Shown: piece by piece, positions 43,277 through 52,199 of the stretch
Layout: each line of letters begins with the position of its first letter
Position numbering within the stretch: the stretch's first letter is position 1
Assembly (NCBI RefSeq): GCF_036226925.1
Contig: NZ_CP109031.1
Location: forward strand, 7,750,001 to 7,814,000
DNA: 64,000 nucleotides
Origin: Streptomyces sp. NBC_00659
GTDB taxonomy: Bacteria; Actinomycetota; Actinomycetes; Streptomycetales; Streptomycetaceae
Direction: 5' to 3'
Made by a program: the position numbers and the translations under genes
The notes under the pieces: generated by a model
What the model was told of the DNA's origin: nothing
The model's input: the letters and a program-made list of their open reading frames with translations, nothing else
The model's database searches: none

Positions 43277-44750
43277 CGGACCCCACCGCCTCGCGGTGAT
43301 CGGCGCGGGCCCGGCCGGTCTCGCCGCCTCCCTGGCCGCGGCGGCACGCGGCATCCACGTGACGCTGATCGACGCGGCCACGGCGGTGGGCGGACAGTTC
43401 TACCGCCGGCCCGCGAGCGGCCTGGGTGCCCGGCGGCCCAGCGCGCTGCACCATCGGTGGCGCACCTGGCGGCGGCTGGAACAGGGGCTCGCCGGACACC
43501 TGGAAGCGGGCACGGTCGAATGCCTGACGGACCATCATGTATGGCTGGTCGAAAGGACCGGGGCGAGCACCGGCGCTCCGCCGGAATTCACCGTCCACGC
43601 CCTCGTCGGCCCGCTCCAGGAGCGCTCCGTCGGTGTGCGTGCCGACGCCGTGCTCCTCGCCACCGGTGGATACGAGAAGGTGCTGCCCTTCCCCGGCTGG
43701 ACCCTGCCCGGAGTGGTGACCGCGGGCGGGGCCCAGGCCATGCTCAAGGGCGGTCTCGTCGTGCCGGGCGCACGAGCCGTCATCGCGGGAAGCGGGCCGC
43801 TGCTGCTGCCCGTGGCGACCGGACTGGCCGCCGCGGGGGTGGAGGTCGCCGCGCTCGTGGAGTCCCTCGATCCGAGAAGGCTGCCGCGCGGTGCCGGGGC
43901 GCTGGCGGCCGAACCGGGCAAGGTCGCGGAGGCGGTCCTGTACGCGGCCCGCCTCCTGCGCCACCGTGTCCCGTTCATCCCGCTGCACACCGTCGTGGAA
44001 GCCCATGGCGAGGCCCGGCTCGAAGCCGTCACCGTCGCCGCGCTCGGCCCCGACGGGCGCGTACGGCCCAAAACCGGGCGCCGCATCCCGTGCGACACGC
44101 TCGCCGTCGGCCACGGGATGGTCCCGCACACCGATCTCGCCGAAGCGCTCGGCTGCCGTATCGACGGGACGAAGGTCGGCGTGGACGCCGAGCAGCGCAC
44201 CGACGTGCCCGGCGTCTGGGCCGCCGGCGAGACCACGGGGATCGGCGGTGCCGTGCTCTCCCTGGCCGAGGGGCATCTCGCGGGCCGGTCGGTGGCCGCC
44301 CGGCTGCGCGGCACCGGACCCGATCCGCGCTCGGCCGCCCGGGCCGTCAGGGTCCGCGCGAGGGCGCGCTCGTTCTCCGCCGCCCTCGAAACCCTGTACG
44401 CGCCGCCCGCCCACTGGACGGACCAGGTCACCGACGACACCGTCGTGTGCCGCTGCGAGGAGGTCACCGCCGGCCGCGTCCGCGAGGCCGCCGCCGACCT
44501 CGGCGCGGGTGACGTACGGACGGTCAAGCTGTTGACCCGCGCCGGAATGGGATGGTGCCAGGGCCGGATCTGCGAACCCGCCGTCGCCGGCCTCCTCGGC
44601 TGCGAACAGACGCCCGCACGAAGGCTGTTGGCCCGCCCGGTACCGCTCGGCGTACTCGCCCGAGCCGGTTCGGACGACGACGGCCGGTCACCCGCCGCGG
44701 GCTCGCCCCCGGAACCCGGCCTCACCCCACCGCGCCTCGACCGACAGTGA
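43269..44750 (+). CDS. FAD/NAD-binding oxidoreductase with BFD-like domain, D-hydroxyproline dehydrogenase alpha-like
   Basis: Large subunit of the dehydrogenase, 493 residues. N-terminal FAD motif VIGAGPAGLAASLAAA, second dinucleotide fold AVIAGSGPLLLPVATGLA, and AAGETTGIGGA before the C-terminal [2Fe-2S] BFD-like domain (VVCRCEEVTAGRVREAA, WCQGRICEP). Overlap with the small subunit implies coupled synthesis. Confidence 0.88.
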   Translation: MTDGPHRLAVIGAGPAGLAASLAAAARGIHVTLIDAATAVGGQFYRRPASGLGARRPSALHHRWRTWRRLEQGLAGHLEAGTVECLTDHHVWLVERTGASTGAPPEFTVHALVGPLQERSVGVRADAVLLATGGYEKVLPFPGWTLPGVVTAGGAQAMLKGGLVVPGARAVIAGSGPLLLPVATGLAAAGVEVAALVESLDPRRLPRGAGALAAEPGKVAEAVLYAARLLRHRVPFIPLHTVVEAHGEARLEAVTVAALGPDGRVRPKTGRRIPCDTLAVGHGMVPHTDLAEALGCRIDGTKVGVDAEQRTDVPGVWAAGETTGIGGAVLSLAEGHLAGRSVAARLRGTGPDPRSAARAVRVRARARSFSAALETLYAPPAHWTDQVTDDTVVCRCEEVTAGRVREAAADLGAGDVRTVKLLTRAGMGWCQGRICEPAVAGLLGCEQTPARRLLARPVPLGVLARAGSDDDGRSPAAGSPPEPGLTPPRLDRQ

Positions 44751-44784
44751 AATGTCACACCCCATGGAGAGGGATGAGCACCTC

Positions 44785-45687
44785 ATGACCGACACCCCCG
44801 ACAGCCGACGCCCCTGGCGTGGTGTCCTCGTCGCCACCGCGCTCCCGCTGGACGACGACCTCGGCGTGGACCACGGCCGGTACGCCGAACACTGTGTCTG
44901 GCTCGTCGAGAACGGCTGCGACGGCGTCGTGCCGAACGGTTCGCTCGGCGAGTACCAGGTGCTCACACCCGAGGAGCGCGCCAAGGTCGTCGAGACCGCC
45001 GTCGCCGCGATCGGCGGGTCCCGGGTGATGCCCGGCGTCGCCGCGTACGGCTCCGCGGAGGCGCGCCGCTGGGCCGAGCAGGCCAGGGACGCGGGCTGCG
45101 GCGCCGTGATGCTGCTGCCGCCCAACGCCTATCGCGCGGACGACCGTTCGGTCCTCGCCCACTACGAGGAGGTCTCCCGGGCGGGCATCCCGGTCGTCGC
45201 GTACAACAATCCGATCGACACCAAGGTCGACCTGGTTCCCGAACTCCTCGCGAAGCTGCACGCCGCGGGGTTCGTCCAGGCGGTCAAGGAGTTCTCCGGT
45301 GATGTGCGTCGCGCCTACCGCATCGCCGAACTCGCCCCGGAACTGGATCTGTTGATCGGCGCCGACGACGTCCTGCTGGAACTCGCCGTGGCCGGGGCCA
45401 AGGGCTGGGTGGCCGGCTACCCGAACGCGCTGCCCCGGGCGGGCGTCGAGCTCTACCGCGCGGCCGTGGCCGGTGACCTCGACACGGCGGGCAAGCTCTA
45501 CCGGCAGCTCCACCCGCTGCTGCGCTGGGACTCCCAGGTCGAGTTCGTCCAGGCCATCAAGCTGTCGATGGACATCGTCGGCCGGTACGGCGGTCCGGTC
45601 CGGCCGCCCCGCGTCCCGCTGCTGCCCGAGCAGGAGGCCGCCGTGCGCCTGGCCACGGAGCGGGCCGTGGCCGCCGGTCTCGCCTGA
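44785..45687 (+). CDS. DHDPS-family 1-pyrroline-4-hydroxy-2-carboxylate deaminase-like
   Basis: Probable deaminase converting the pyrroline product to alpha-ketoglutarate semialdehyde; 300 residues. The DHDPS-family Schiff-base lysine is Lys168 (QAVKEFSGD) and the catalytic Tyr is Tyr140 (VVAYNNP). The role comes from context, since the family also includes other aldolases. ATG at 44785 follows GAGAGGGA at a long ten-base spacing; 44764 is an in-frame alternative. Confidence 0.82.
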   Translation: MTDTPDSRRPWRGVLVATALPLDDDLGVDHGRYAEHCVWLVENGCDGVVPNGSLGEYQVLTPEERAKVVETAVAAIGGSRVMPGVAAYGSAEARRWAEQARDAGCGAVMLLPPNAYRADDRSVLAHYEEVSRAGIPVVAYNNPIDTKVDLVPELLAKLHAAGFVQAVKEFSGDVRRAYRIAELAPELDLLIGADDVLLELAVAGAKGWVAGYPNALPRAGVELYRAAVAGDLDTAGKLYRQLHPLLRWDSQVEFVQAIKLSMDIVGRYGGPVRPPRVPLLPEQEAAVRLATERAVAAGLA

Positions 45688-45695
45688 GCCGGCAA

Positions 45696-45752
45696 GGGCC
45701 TGTCTGACAATTCGCGTCGTCGCCCGGCAGACGGGAATTGTCAGACAGGCCC
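45696..45752. promoter_or_regulatory. 18-bp-stem hairpin whose arms contain GntR-like sites
   Basis: Arms 45696-45713 and 45735-45752 pair perfectly over 18 bp with a 21-base loop. Each arm includes the 9-bp palindrome TGTCTGACA (or its complement), of the kind bound by GntR/FCD regulators. It lies between the deaminase and epimerase genes, so it may attenuate read-through, bind the cluster's GntR protein, or both. Confidence 0.65.
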
Positions 45753-45805
45753 CAGGCCCTCGCCGCCACCGTCCAGCCGCCCCGCCGTCACCACTCAGGA
45801 GTCCC

Positions 45806-46807
45806 ATGCGCAGCAAACTCGTCCTGCACGCCGTCGACTCGCACACCGAGGGCATGCCGACCCGGGTGATCACCGGCGGGATCGGCACGGTCCCGGGCGC
45901 GACCATGAACGAGCGGCGGCTGTACTTCCGTCAGCACCGCGACGACATCAAGCAGCTTCTGATGAACGAGCCGCGCGGCCACGCGGCGATGAGCGGGGCC
46001 GTCCTCCAGCCGTCCACCCGCCCGGACTGCGACTACGGCGTGATCTACATCGAGGTGTCGGGCTATCTGCCGATGTGCGGACACGGCACGATCGGTGTGG
46101 CGACCGTGCTGGTGGAGACGGGCATGGTCGAGGTCGTCGAGCCCGTCACCACGATCCGGCTCGACACCCCCGCGGGTCTCGTCGTCGCCGAGGTCGCCGT
46201 GGAGGACGGCGCGGCCAAGGAGGTCACGCTCAGGAACGTGCCGTCGTTCGCCGTCGGTCTCGACCGCAAGGCCACGCTCGCCGACGGGCGCACGGTGACG
46301 TACGACCTGGCCTACGGCGGGAACTTCTACGCGATCCTGCCGCTGGAGCAGTTCGGCCTGCCCTTCGACCGGTCCCGCAAGGACGAGATCCTCGCGGCGG
46401 GACTGGCGCTGATGGACGCCGTCAACGCCGAGGGCGAGCCCGTGCACCCCGAGGACCCGTCCATCCGCGGCTGCCACCACGTCCACCTGTACGCCCCCGG
46501 GGCGACGGCCCGCTTCTCGCGGCACGCGATGGCCATCCACCCCGGCTGGTTCGACCGTTCGCCCTGCGGTACGGGCACCAGCGCGCGCATGGCCCAGCTG
46601 CACGCCCGTGGCGAACTCCCGCTGCACACCGAGTTCGTGAACGAGTCCTTCATCGGGACGCGGTTCACCGGCCGGCTGCTCGGCACCACCGAGGTCGCCG
46701 GAACGCCCGCCGTGCTGCCCAGCTTCACGGGCCGCGCGTGGATCACGGGGACGGCCCAGTACCTGCTCGACCCCACGGACCCGTTCCCGGCCGGGTTCGT
46801 CCTGTGA
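45806..46807 (+). CDS. 4-hydroxyproline 2-epimerase (proline racemase family)
   Basis: Interconverts trans-4-hydroxy-L-proline and cis-4-hydroxy-D-proline, first step of the pathway; 333 residues. Both catalytic cysteines are present, Cys91 in MCGHGTIG and Cys254 in SPCGTGTSA, so it is an epimerase/racemase and not the Cys/Thr dehydratase variant. ATG at 45806 follows AGGAG. Confidence 0.9.
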   Translation: MRSKLVLHAVDSHTEGMPTRVITGGIGTVPGATMNERRLYFRQHRDDIKQLLMNEPRGHAAMSGAVLQPSTRPDCDYGVIYIEVSGYLPMCGHGTIGVATVLVETGMVEVVEPVTTIRLDTPAGLVVAEVAVEDGAAKEVTLRNVPSFAVGLDRKATLADGRTVTYDLAYGGNFYAILPLEQFGLPFDRSRKDEILAAGLALMDAVNAEGEPVHPEDPSIRGCHHVHLYAPGATARFSRHAMAIHPGWFDRSPCGTGTSARMAQLHARGELPLHTEFVNESFIGTRFTGRLLGTTEVAGTPAVLPSFTGRAWITGTAQYLLDPTDPFPAGFVL

Positions 46808-46914
46808 GCGACTCCGCGCCGGGGCGTAGATACTGAAGCTCCGAGTAGGACGTGACATGGCACAGGGCCGGTGCGGCAGGACGACGGCGCGCCGGCTCGT
46901 ACGAGGAGACCCCG

Positions 46915-47604
46915 ATGGCCGACCGGCGCAGCAGCGCACCCTCAGCCGCTCCCGACCTGCCCGCGCTGGGCGGCAGGCGGAGCAGCTACCGCGAGCGCGT
47001 GGCCGACGCGCTGCGCGCCGCGCTGATCGCGGGCGAGCTGCGGCCCGGCGAGGTGTACTCGGCGCCGACGCTGGCGGCCCGTTTCGGCGTCTCGGCGACG
47101 CCGGTCCGCGAGGCCATGCTGGACCTGGCCAAGGAGGGCCTGGTCGACACGGTCCCCAACAAGGGGTTCCGGGTCACCGAGGTCTCGGAGAAGCAGCTCG
47201 ACGAGTACACCCACATCCGCTCGCTCATCGAGATCCCCACCGTCGTGCGGCTGGCCACCACGGCGGACCCCGTCTCGCTGGAGGCGCTGCGTCCGGCGGC
47301 CCGGGAGATCGTGACGGCCGCCGCCGAGGGCGACCTCATCGCTTACGTGGAGGCGGACATCCGCTTCCACCTGGGCCTGCTGGCCCTCGCGGGCAACTCC
47401 CATCTGGTCGAGGTGGTCGGGGACCTGCGCAAGCGCTCACGCCTGTACGGACTCGACGCCCTGGTCCGGGCGGGCCGTCTGGAGGCCTCGGCCCGCGAGC
47501 ACCTGGAACTCCTCGACGCCCTCCTGGAACGCGACGAGCGCGCCGTGCACGCGGTGATGACGCGCCATCTGGGCCATGTCCGCGGACTGTGGGCGGCGCC
47601 CTGA
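46915..47604 (+). CDS. GntR-family (FCD) regulator of hydroxyproline genes
   Basis: Likely repressor of the cluster, 229 residues. Winged helix LRPGEVYSAPTLAARFGVSATPVREAMLDL, then an FCD domain with metal-ligand His (DIRFHLGLLAL, SNSHL-like, REHLELLDAL, MTRHLGHV). ATG at 46915 follows GAGGAG by six bases. Probable sites are the TGTCTGACA palindromes at 45701-45709 and its mirror, and perhaps 41783-41793. Confidence 0.88.
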   Translation: MADRRSSAPSAAPDLPALGGRRSSYRERVADALRAALIAGELRPGEVYSAPTLAARFGVSATPVREAMLDLAKEGLVDTVPNKGFRVTEVSEKQLDEYTHIRSLIEIPTVVRLATTADPVSLEALRPAAREIVTAAAEGDLIAYVEADIRFHLGLLALAGNSHLVEVVGDLRKRSRLYGLDALVRAGRLEASAREHLELLDALLERDERAVHAVMTRHLGHVRGLWAAP

Positions 47605-47715
47605 CGGGTCCGCCTCCGCGGGTGTGACGCCGCGGGTCCGTCGCCGCGGGTCCGCCACCGGGGGTGCGGAGCCGCCGTTCCCGTCCCGCTGGACAGGAAC
47701 CGGTCGAACTTTTAC

Positions 47716-47751
47716 GCAAGCAGCTTGCATTTCTTGCGCTATTCTTGCGCT
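47716..47751 (+). promoter_or_regulatory. LacI-family operator region at lacI-type gene start
   Basis: GCAAGCAGCTTGC (47716-47728) is a 13-bp palindrome; two direct TTCTTGCGCT copies follow at 47731-47740 and 47742-47751, ending at the ATG. CTTGC thus starts at 47724, 47733 and 47744. This resembles maltose-regulon operators of Streptomyces and implies autoregulation. Confidence 0.7.
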
Positions 47752-47752
47752 C

Positions 47753-48751
47753 ATGACGCGACGACTTGCTCAGGTGGCGAAGAAGGTCGGGGTCAGCGAG
47801 GCCACGGTCAGCCGGGTGCTCAACGGCAAGCCGGGTGTCTCCGACTCCACTCGGCAGGCGGTCCTGTCCGCCCTGGACGTCCTCGGCTACGAGCGGCCGA
47901 CCCAGTTGCGCGGCGAACGCGCGCGGCTCGTCGGGCTCGTTCTGCCCGAGCTCCAGAACCCGATCTTCCCGGCCTTCGCCGAGGTGATCGGCGGGGCGCT
48001 CGCCCAGCTCGGCCTCACCCCGGTGCTGTGCACGCAGACCAAGGGCGGGGTCTCCGAGGCCGACTACGTGGAACTCCTGCTCCAGCAGCAGGTCTCCGGG
48101 GTGGTGTTCGCCGGCGGTCTGTACGCGCAGGCCGACGCGCCGCACGACCACTACCGCCAGCTCGCGGACCGCAACATTCCGGTGGTGCTGGTCAACGCGG
48201 CCATCGAGCACCTCGGCTTCCCGTGCGTCTCCTGCGACGACGCCGTCGCCGTCGAGCAGGCGTGGCGTCATCTCGACTCGCTCGGCCACGAGCGGATCGG
48301 ACTCGTCCTCGGCCCCGGCGACCACATGCCCTCGGGCCGCAAGCTCGCGGCGGCGCGCGCCCTCGCGCCGGATCTGCCGGACGCGTACGTGGCACGGGCG
48401 ATGTTCTCGCTGGAGGGCGGCCAGGCCGCGGCCACGAGACTGCTCGACCAGGGGGTCACCGGCATCATCTGCGCCAGCGACCCGCTCGCGCTCGGCGCGG
48501 TACGGGCGGCCCGCCGCAAGGGGCTCGGTGTCCCCGGCGAGATCTCCGTCGTCGGGTACGACGACTCGGCGTTCATGAACTGCACCGAACCCCCGCTGAC
48601 CACGGTCCGCCAGCCCATCGAGGCCATGGGGCGCGCCGCGGTGGAACTGCTGAACGCGCAGATCGGCGGCAGCAGTGTGACCGCCGAGGAGCTGCTGTTC
48701 GAGCCGGAGCTGGTGGTGCGCGGGTCGACCGCGCAGGCACCGCGCCGCTGA
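47753..48751 (+). CDS. LacI-family regulator, MalR-like
   Basis: A 332-residue repressor. HTH RRLAQVAKKVGVSEATVSRVLNG begins the protein; sugar-binding core with ICASDPLALGAVRAARRKG and VVGYDDSAFM. Same direction as the following sugar ABC and alpha-glucosidase genes, which it probably controls in response to maltose-type sugars. The classic Streptomyces malR is divergent, so this arrangement is a variant. Confidence 0.92.
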   Translation: MTRRLAQVAKKVGVSEATVSRVLNGKPGVSDSTRQAVLSALDVLGYERPTQLRGERARLVGLVLPELQNPIFPAFAEVIGGALAQLGLTPVLCTQTKGGVSEADYVELLLQQQVSGVVFAGGLYAQADAPHDHYRQLADRNIPVVLVNAAIEHLGFPCVSCDDAVAVEQAWRHLDSLGHERIGLVLGPGDHMPSGRKLAAARALAPDLPDAYVARAMFSLEGGQAAATRLLDQGVTGIICASDPLALGAVRAARRKGLGVPGEISVVGYDDSAFMNCTEPPLTTVRQPIEAMGRAAVELLNAQIGGSSVTAEELLFEPELVVRGSTAQAPRR

Positions 48752-48955
48752 GAGGCGCGGCCGGGTCGCCGTACCGGGGTCGGTGACTCCGGTACGCAAC
48801 CACCTGCAACGGAGACCCCCAACCACTGTCAAATAATTACAGATTCTGCGCGACATCTTGCGGACTGATGTTGTCGGTGCTTGAGTGTGCGGCGCCAGAA
48901 CACGGCGGCACGCCCGCCGTGGGCCTTCCTCGCTCCAGCCCGAAGGGGTCCACCA

Positions 48956-50308
48956 ATGAGAAGTACCGGGTTCCGCCGTAGCTTCGTCATGCTCATGGCG
49001 TCCTCTGTCGCGCTCACCGCCACCGCGTGCGGTTCGAGCGGCGACGACGATGCGGCCAACGGAAAGACCCGCATCACCGTCAACTGCGAGCCGCCGAAGA
49101 GCGCCAAGGTCGACCGCTCGTTCTTCGACGCCGACACCAAGGCGTTCGAGAAGGCCAACCCGGGCATCGACGTCGCCATGCACGACGCGTTCCCGTGTCA
49201 GGACCCCAAGACCTTCGACGCCAAGCTGGCCGGAGGCCAGATGGAGGACGTGTTCTACACGTACTTCACCGACGCCAAGCACGTCGTCGACGTCAACCAG
49301 GCCGCCGACATCACGAGTTACGTCAAGGACCTCAAGAGCTACAGCACCATCCAGCAGCAACTGCGCGACATCTACACCGTGGACGGCAAGATCTACGGCA
49401 TCCCCCGCACCGGCTACTCGATGGGCCTCATCTACAACAAGGCGCTCTTCGAGAAGGCCGGCCTCGACCCCGACAAGCCCCCGGCCACCTGGGAGGAGCT
49501 GCGCGCCGACGCCAAGAAGATCGCGGCGCTCGGCAAGGGCACGGTCGGTTACGCCGACTACAGCGCCCAGAACCAGGGCGGCTGGCACTTCACCGCCGAG
49601 CTCTACTCGCAGGGCGGGAACGTCGTCGCCGAGGACGGAAAGACGGCGACCGTCGACACCCCCGAGGGCAAGGCGGTCCTGCAGAACCTGAAGGACATGC
49701 GCTGGAGCGACAACTCCATGGGCAGCAAGCAGCTGCTGGTCATCAACGACGTCCAGCAGATGATGGGCTCCGGAAAGCTCGGCATGTACCTCTCCGCGCC
49801 CGACAACATCCCGATCCTCGTCAAGGAGAAGGGCGGCAACTACAACGACCTCGCCCTGGCTCCGATGCCCGGCGGCAAGGGCACGCTCATCGGCGGCGAC
49901 GGCTACATGTTCAACAAGAAGGACTCCCCGGCCCAGATCAAGGCCGGCCTCAAGTGGCTGGAGCACATGTTCCTGAGCCCCGGCAAGGGCTTCCTCGGCG
50001 ACTACGCCCGCGCCAAGCAGAACAAGGCGCCCGTCGGCCTGCCCGAGCCGCGCCTGTTCACCGGCGCCGCCGACGACAAGGACCAGCAGGTCAAGAAGGC
50101 CAACGCCAACGTGCCCGTGGAGAACTACCAGGCCTTCCTCGACGGCAACCAGAGCCTCCAGATGAAGATCGAGCCCCCGCAGGCCCAGCAGATCTACTCC
50201 GTCCTCGACGCCGCCGTGTCCTCGGTCCTCACCAAGAAGGACGCCGACGTCGACCAGCTCCTCAAGGACGCCTCCGGCAAGATCGACTCCATTCTGGCCC
50301 GAGGCTGA
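48956..50308 (+). CDS. Sugar-binding lipoprotein, MalE-like
   Basis: Extracellular binding protein, 450 residues, lipidated at Cys in TATACGSS near residue 24. Family 1 binding-protein features include FEKANPGIDVAMHDAF and TWEELRADAKKIA. GAAGGGG precedes the ATG at 48956. The 204-bp upstream spacer has an AT-rich patch and a lone CTTGCG. Likely ligand maltose/maltodextrin or trehalose, from the GH13 neighbour. Confidence 0.9.
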   Translation: MRSTGFRRSFVMLMASSVALTATACGSSGDDDAANGKTRITVNCEPPKSAKVDRSFFDADTKAFEKANPGIDVAMHDAFPCQDPKTFDAKLAGGQMEDVFYTYFTDAKHVVDVNQAADITSYVKDLKSYSTIQQQLRDIYTVDGKIYGIPRTGYSMGLIYNKALFEKAGLDPDKPPATWEELRADAKKIAALGKGTVGYADYSAQNQGGWHFTAELYSQGGNVVAEDGKTATVDTPEGKAVLQNLKDMRWSDNSMGSKQLLVINDVQQMMGSGKLGMYLSAPDNIPILVKEKGGNYNDLALAPMPGGKGTLIGGDGYMFNKKDSPAQIKAGLKWLEHMFLSPGKGFLGDYARAKQNKAPVGLPEPRLFTGAADDKDQQVKKANANVPVENYQAFLDGNQSLQMKIEPPQAQQIYSVLDAAVSSVLTKKDADVDQLLKDASGKIDSILARG

Positions 50309-50316
50309 CACCGTTC

Positions 50317-51288
50317 ATGAAGACCGCATCGAAGCCCCCCGCAGCGCTCCCTCCGGCCGCCCTCGGCGTGCCGGAGGCGCCGCGGTCGGCCGGGCGCCGG
50401 ACCGGGGGACCATCGCGCCGGCGCCTGGCCGACCAGTTCCGCGCCTACGCCTTCCTGGCCGGCGGCCTGCTCTGCTTCGCCCTGTTCTCCTGGTACCCGG
50501 CGATCCGCGCTGTCGTGATCGCCTTCCAGAAGTACACGCCGGGCAGCGGCGGCGAGTGGGTCGGCACCGCCAACTTCACCCGGGTCTTCCACGACCCGGA
50601 GTTCACCGCCGCCTGGCGCAACACCCTCACCTTCACCGTCCTCGCCCTGCTCATCGGCTTCGCCGTCCCCTTCGTGATGGCGCTCGTCCTCAATGAACTG
50701 CGGCACGCGAAGGCGTTCTTCAGAGTCGTGGTCTACCTGCCGGTGATGATCCCGCCGGTGGTCAGCGCACTGCTGTGGAAGTGGTTCTACGACCCCGGAG
50801 CCGGCCTCGCCAACGAGACGCTGCGCGCGCTGCACCTGCCGACCTCGAACTGGTCCAACGGCGCCGACACCGCGCTCGTCTCGCTGGTCATCGTCGCGAC
50901 CTGGGCCAACCTCGGAGGCACCGTCCTCATCTACCTCGCCGCCCTCCAGAGCATCCCCGGCGAGCTGTACGAGGCGGCCGAGCTGGACGGCGCGAACCTG
51001 CTCCAGCGCATCCGGCACGTGACGATCCCTCAGACGCGCTTCATCATCCTGATGCTGATGCTGCTTCAGATCATCGCCACCATGCAGGTGTTCACCGAAC
51101 CGTTCGTGATCACCGGCGGCGGTCCCGAGGACAAGACCGTCACCGTGCTCTACTTGATCTACAAGTACGCCTTCCTCTACAACGACTTCGGCGGAGCCTG
51201 CGCGCTGAGCGTCATGCTGCTCGTCCTGCTCAGCACCTTCTCCGCCCTCTACCTGCGGCTGACCCGCTCCGAAGGGGAGGACGCGTGA
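50317..51288 (+). CDS. Sugar ABC permease, MalF-like
   Basis: Membrane subunit, 323 residues, six main helices; EAA motif YEAAELDGANLLQRIRHVTIP. Eight bases after the binding-protein stop. Its stop overlaps the next start. Confidence 0.92.
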   Translation: MKTASKPPAALPPAALGVPEAPRSAGRRTGGPSRRRLADQFRAYAFLAGGLLCFALFSWYPAIRAVVIAFQKYTPGSGGEWVGTANFTRVFHDPEFTAAWRNTLTFTVLALLIGFAVPFVMALVLNELRHAKAFFRVVVYLPVMIPPVVSALLWKWFYDPGAGLANETLRALHLPTSNWSNGADTALVSLVIVATWANLGGTVLIYLAALQSIPGELYEAAELDGANLLQRIRHVTIPQTRFIILMLMLLQIIATMQVFTEPFVITGGGPEDKTVTVLYLIYKYAFLYNDFGGACALSVMLLVLLSTFSALYLRLTRSEGEDA

Positions 51289-52160
51289 GCACCCGCACCC
51301 TGATCTCTCCGCTCGTCCTGGCCCGCCCACGCGGCAGAGCCGTCTACTGGACCGTCTTCGGCGGCGTCGTCCTGCTCTTCGCGCTGGCCTTCCTCTTCCC
51401 CGTCTACTGGATGGTCACCGGCGCCATGAAGTCGCCGGACGAGGTCACGCGCACCCCGCCCACCCTCGTACCGGACCGCTGGCACCTCAGCGGCTACACC
51501 GATGCGTGGGACCTGATGGACCTGCCCACCCACCTGTGGAACACCGTCGTCCAGGCGACGGGCGCCTGGCTGCTCCAGCTCGTCTTCTGCACGGCCGCCG
51601 CCTACGCCCTGTCCAAGCTGAAGCCGGCCTTCGGCAAGGTGATCCTCGGCGGCATCCTCGCCACCCTGATGGTCCCCGCACAGGCCCTGGTGGTCCCCAA
51701 GTACCTGACCGCAGCCGACCTGCCCGTCCTGCACACCAGCCTGCTCAACTCGCCGCTGGGCATCTGGCTGCCCGCCGTCGCCAACGCCTTCAACCTCTAT
51801 CTCCTCAAGCGCTTCTTCGACCAGATCCCGCGCGACGTCCTGGAGGCCGCGGAAATCGACGGCGCCGGACGGCTGCGCACCCTGTGGTCGATCGTGCTGC
51901 CGATGTCCCGGCCCGTCCTCGGAGTCGTGTCGATCTTCGCCCTGGTCGCCGTCTGGCAGGACTTCCTCTGGCCGCTGATGGTCTTCTCCGACACCGACAA
52001 GCAGCCCATCAGCGTGGCGCTCGTCCAGCTGTCGCAGAACATCCAGCTCACCGTGCTCATCGCCGCGATGGTGATCGCCAGCATCCCCATGGTCGTGATG
52101 TTCCTGGTGTTCCAGCGGCACATCATCGCCGGCATCAGCGCGGGCAGCACCAAGGGCTGA
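51285..52160 (+). CDS. Sugar ABC permease, MalG-like
   Basis: Second membrane subunit, 291 residues; EAA motif LEAAEIDGAGRLRTLWSIVLP. GTG at 51285 overlaps the MalF-like stop and follows GGGGAGG. No ATPase is in the cluster, consistent with use of a shared MsiK-type ATPase in Streptomyces. Confidence 0.92.
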   Translation: MSTRTLISPLVLARPRGRAVYWTVFGGVVLLFALAFLFPVYWMVTGAMKSPDEVTRTPPTLVPDRWHLSGYTDAWDLMDLPTHLWNTVVQATGAWLLQLVFCTAAAYALSKLKPAFGKVILGGILATLMVPAQALVVPKYLTAADLPVLHTSLLNSPLGIWLPAVANAFNLYLLKRFFDQIPRDVLEAAEIDGAGRLRTLWSIVLPMSRPVLGVVSIFALVAVWQDFLWPLMVFSDTDKQPISVALVQLSQNIQLTVLIAAMVIASIPMVVMFLVFQRHIIAGISAGSTKG

Positions 52161-52199
52161 CGCCCCTCACCGACCACCCCGAACGAAAGGCAACGCACC

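Noticed and set aside
47336..50311. A 991-codon open frame antisense to GntR, LacI and MalE-like genes
   Set aside because: Spans several well-recognised genes on the opposite strand and has no family motif.
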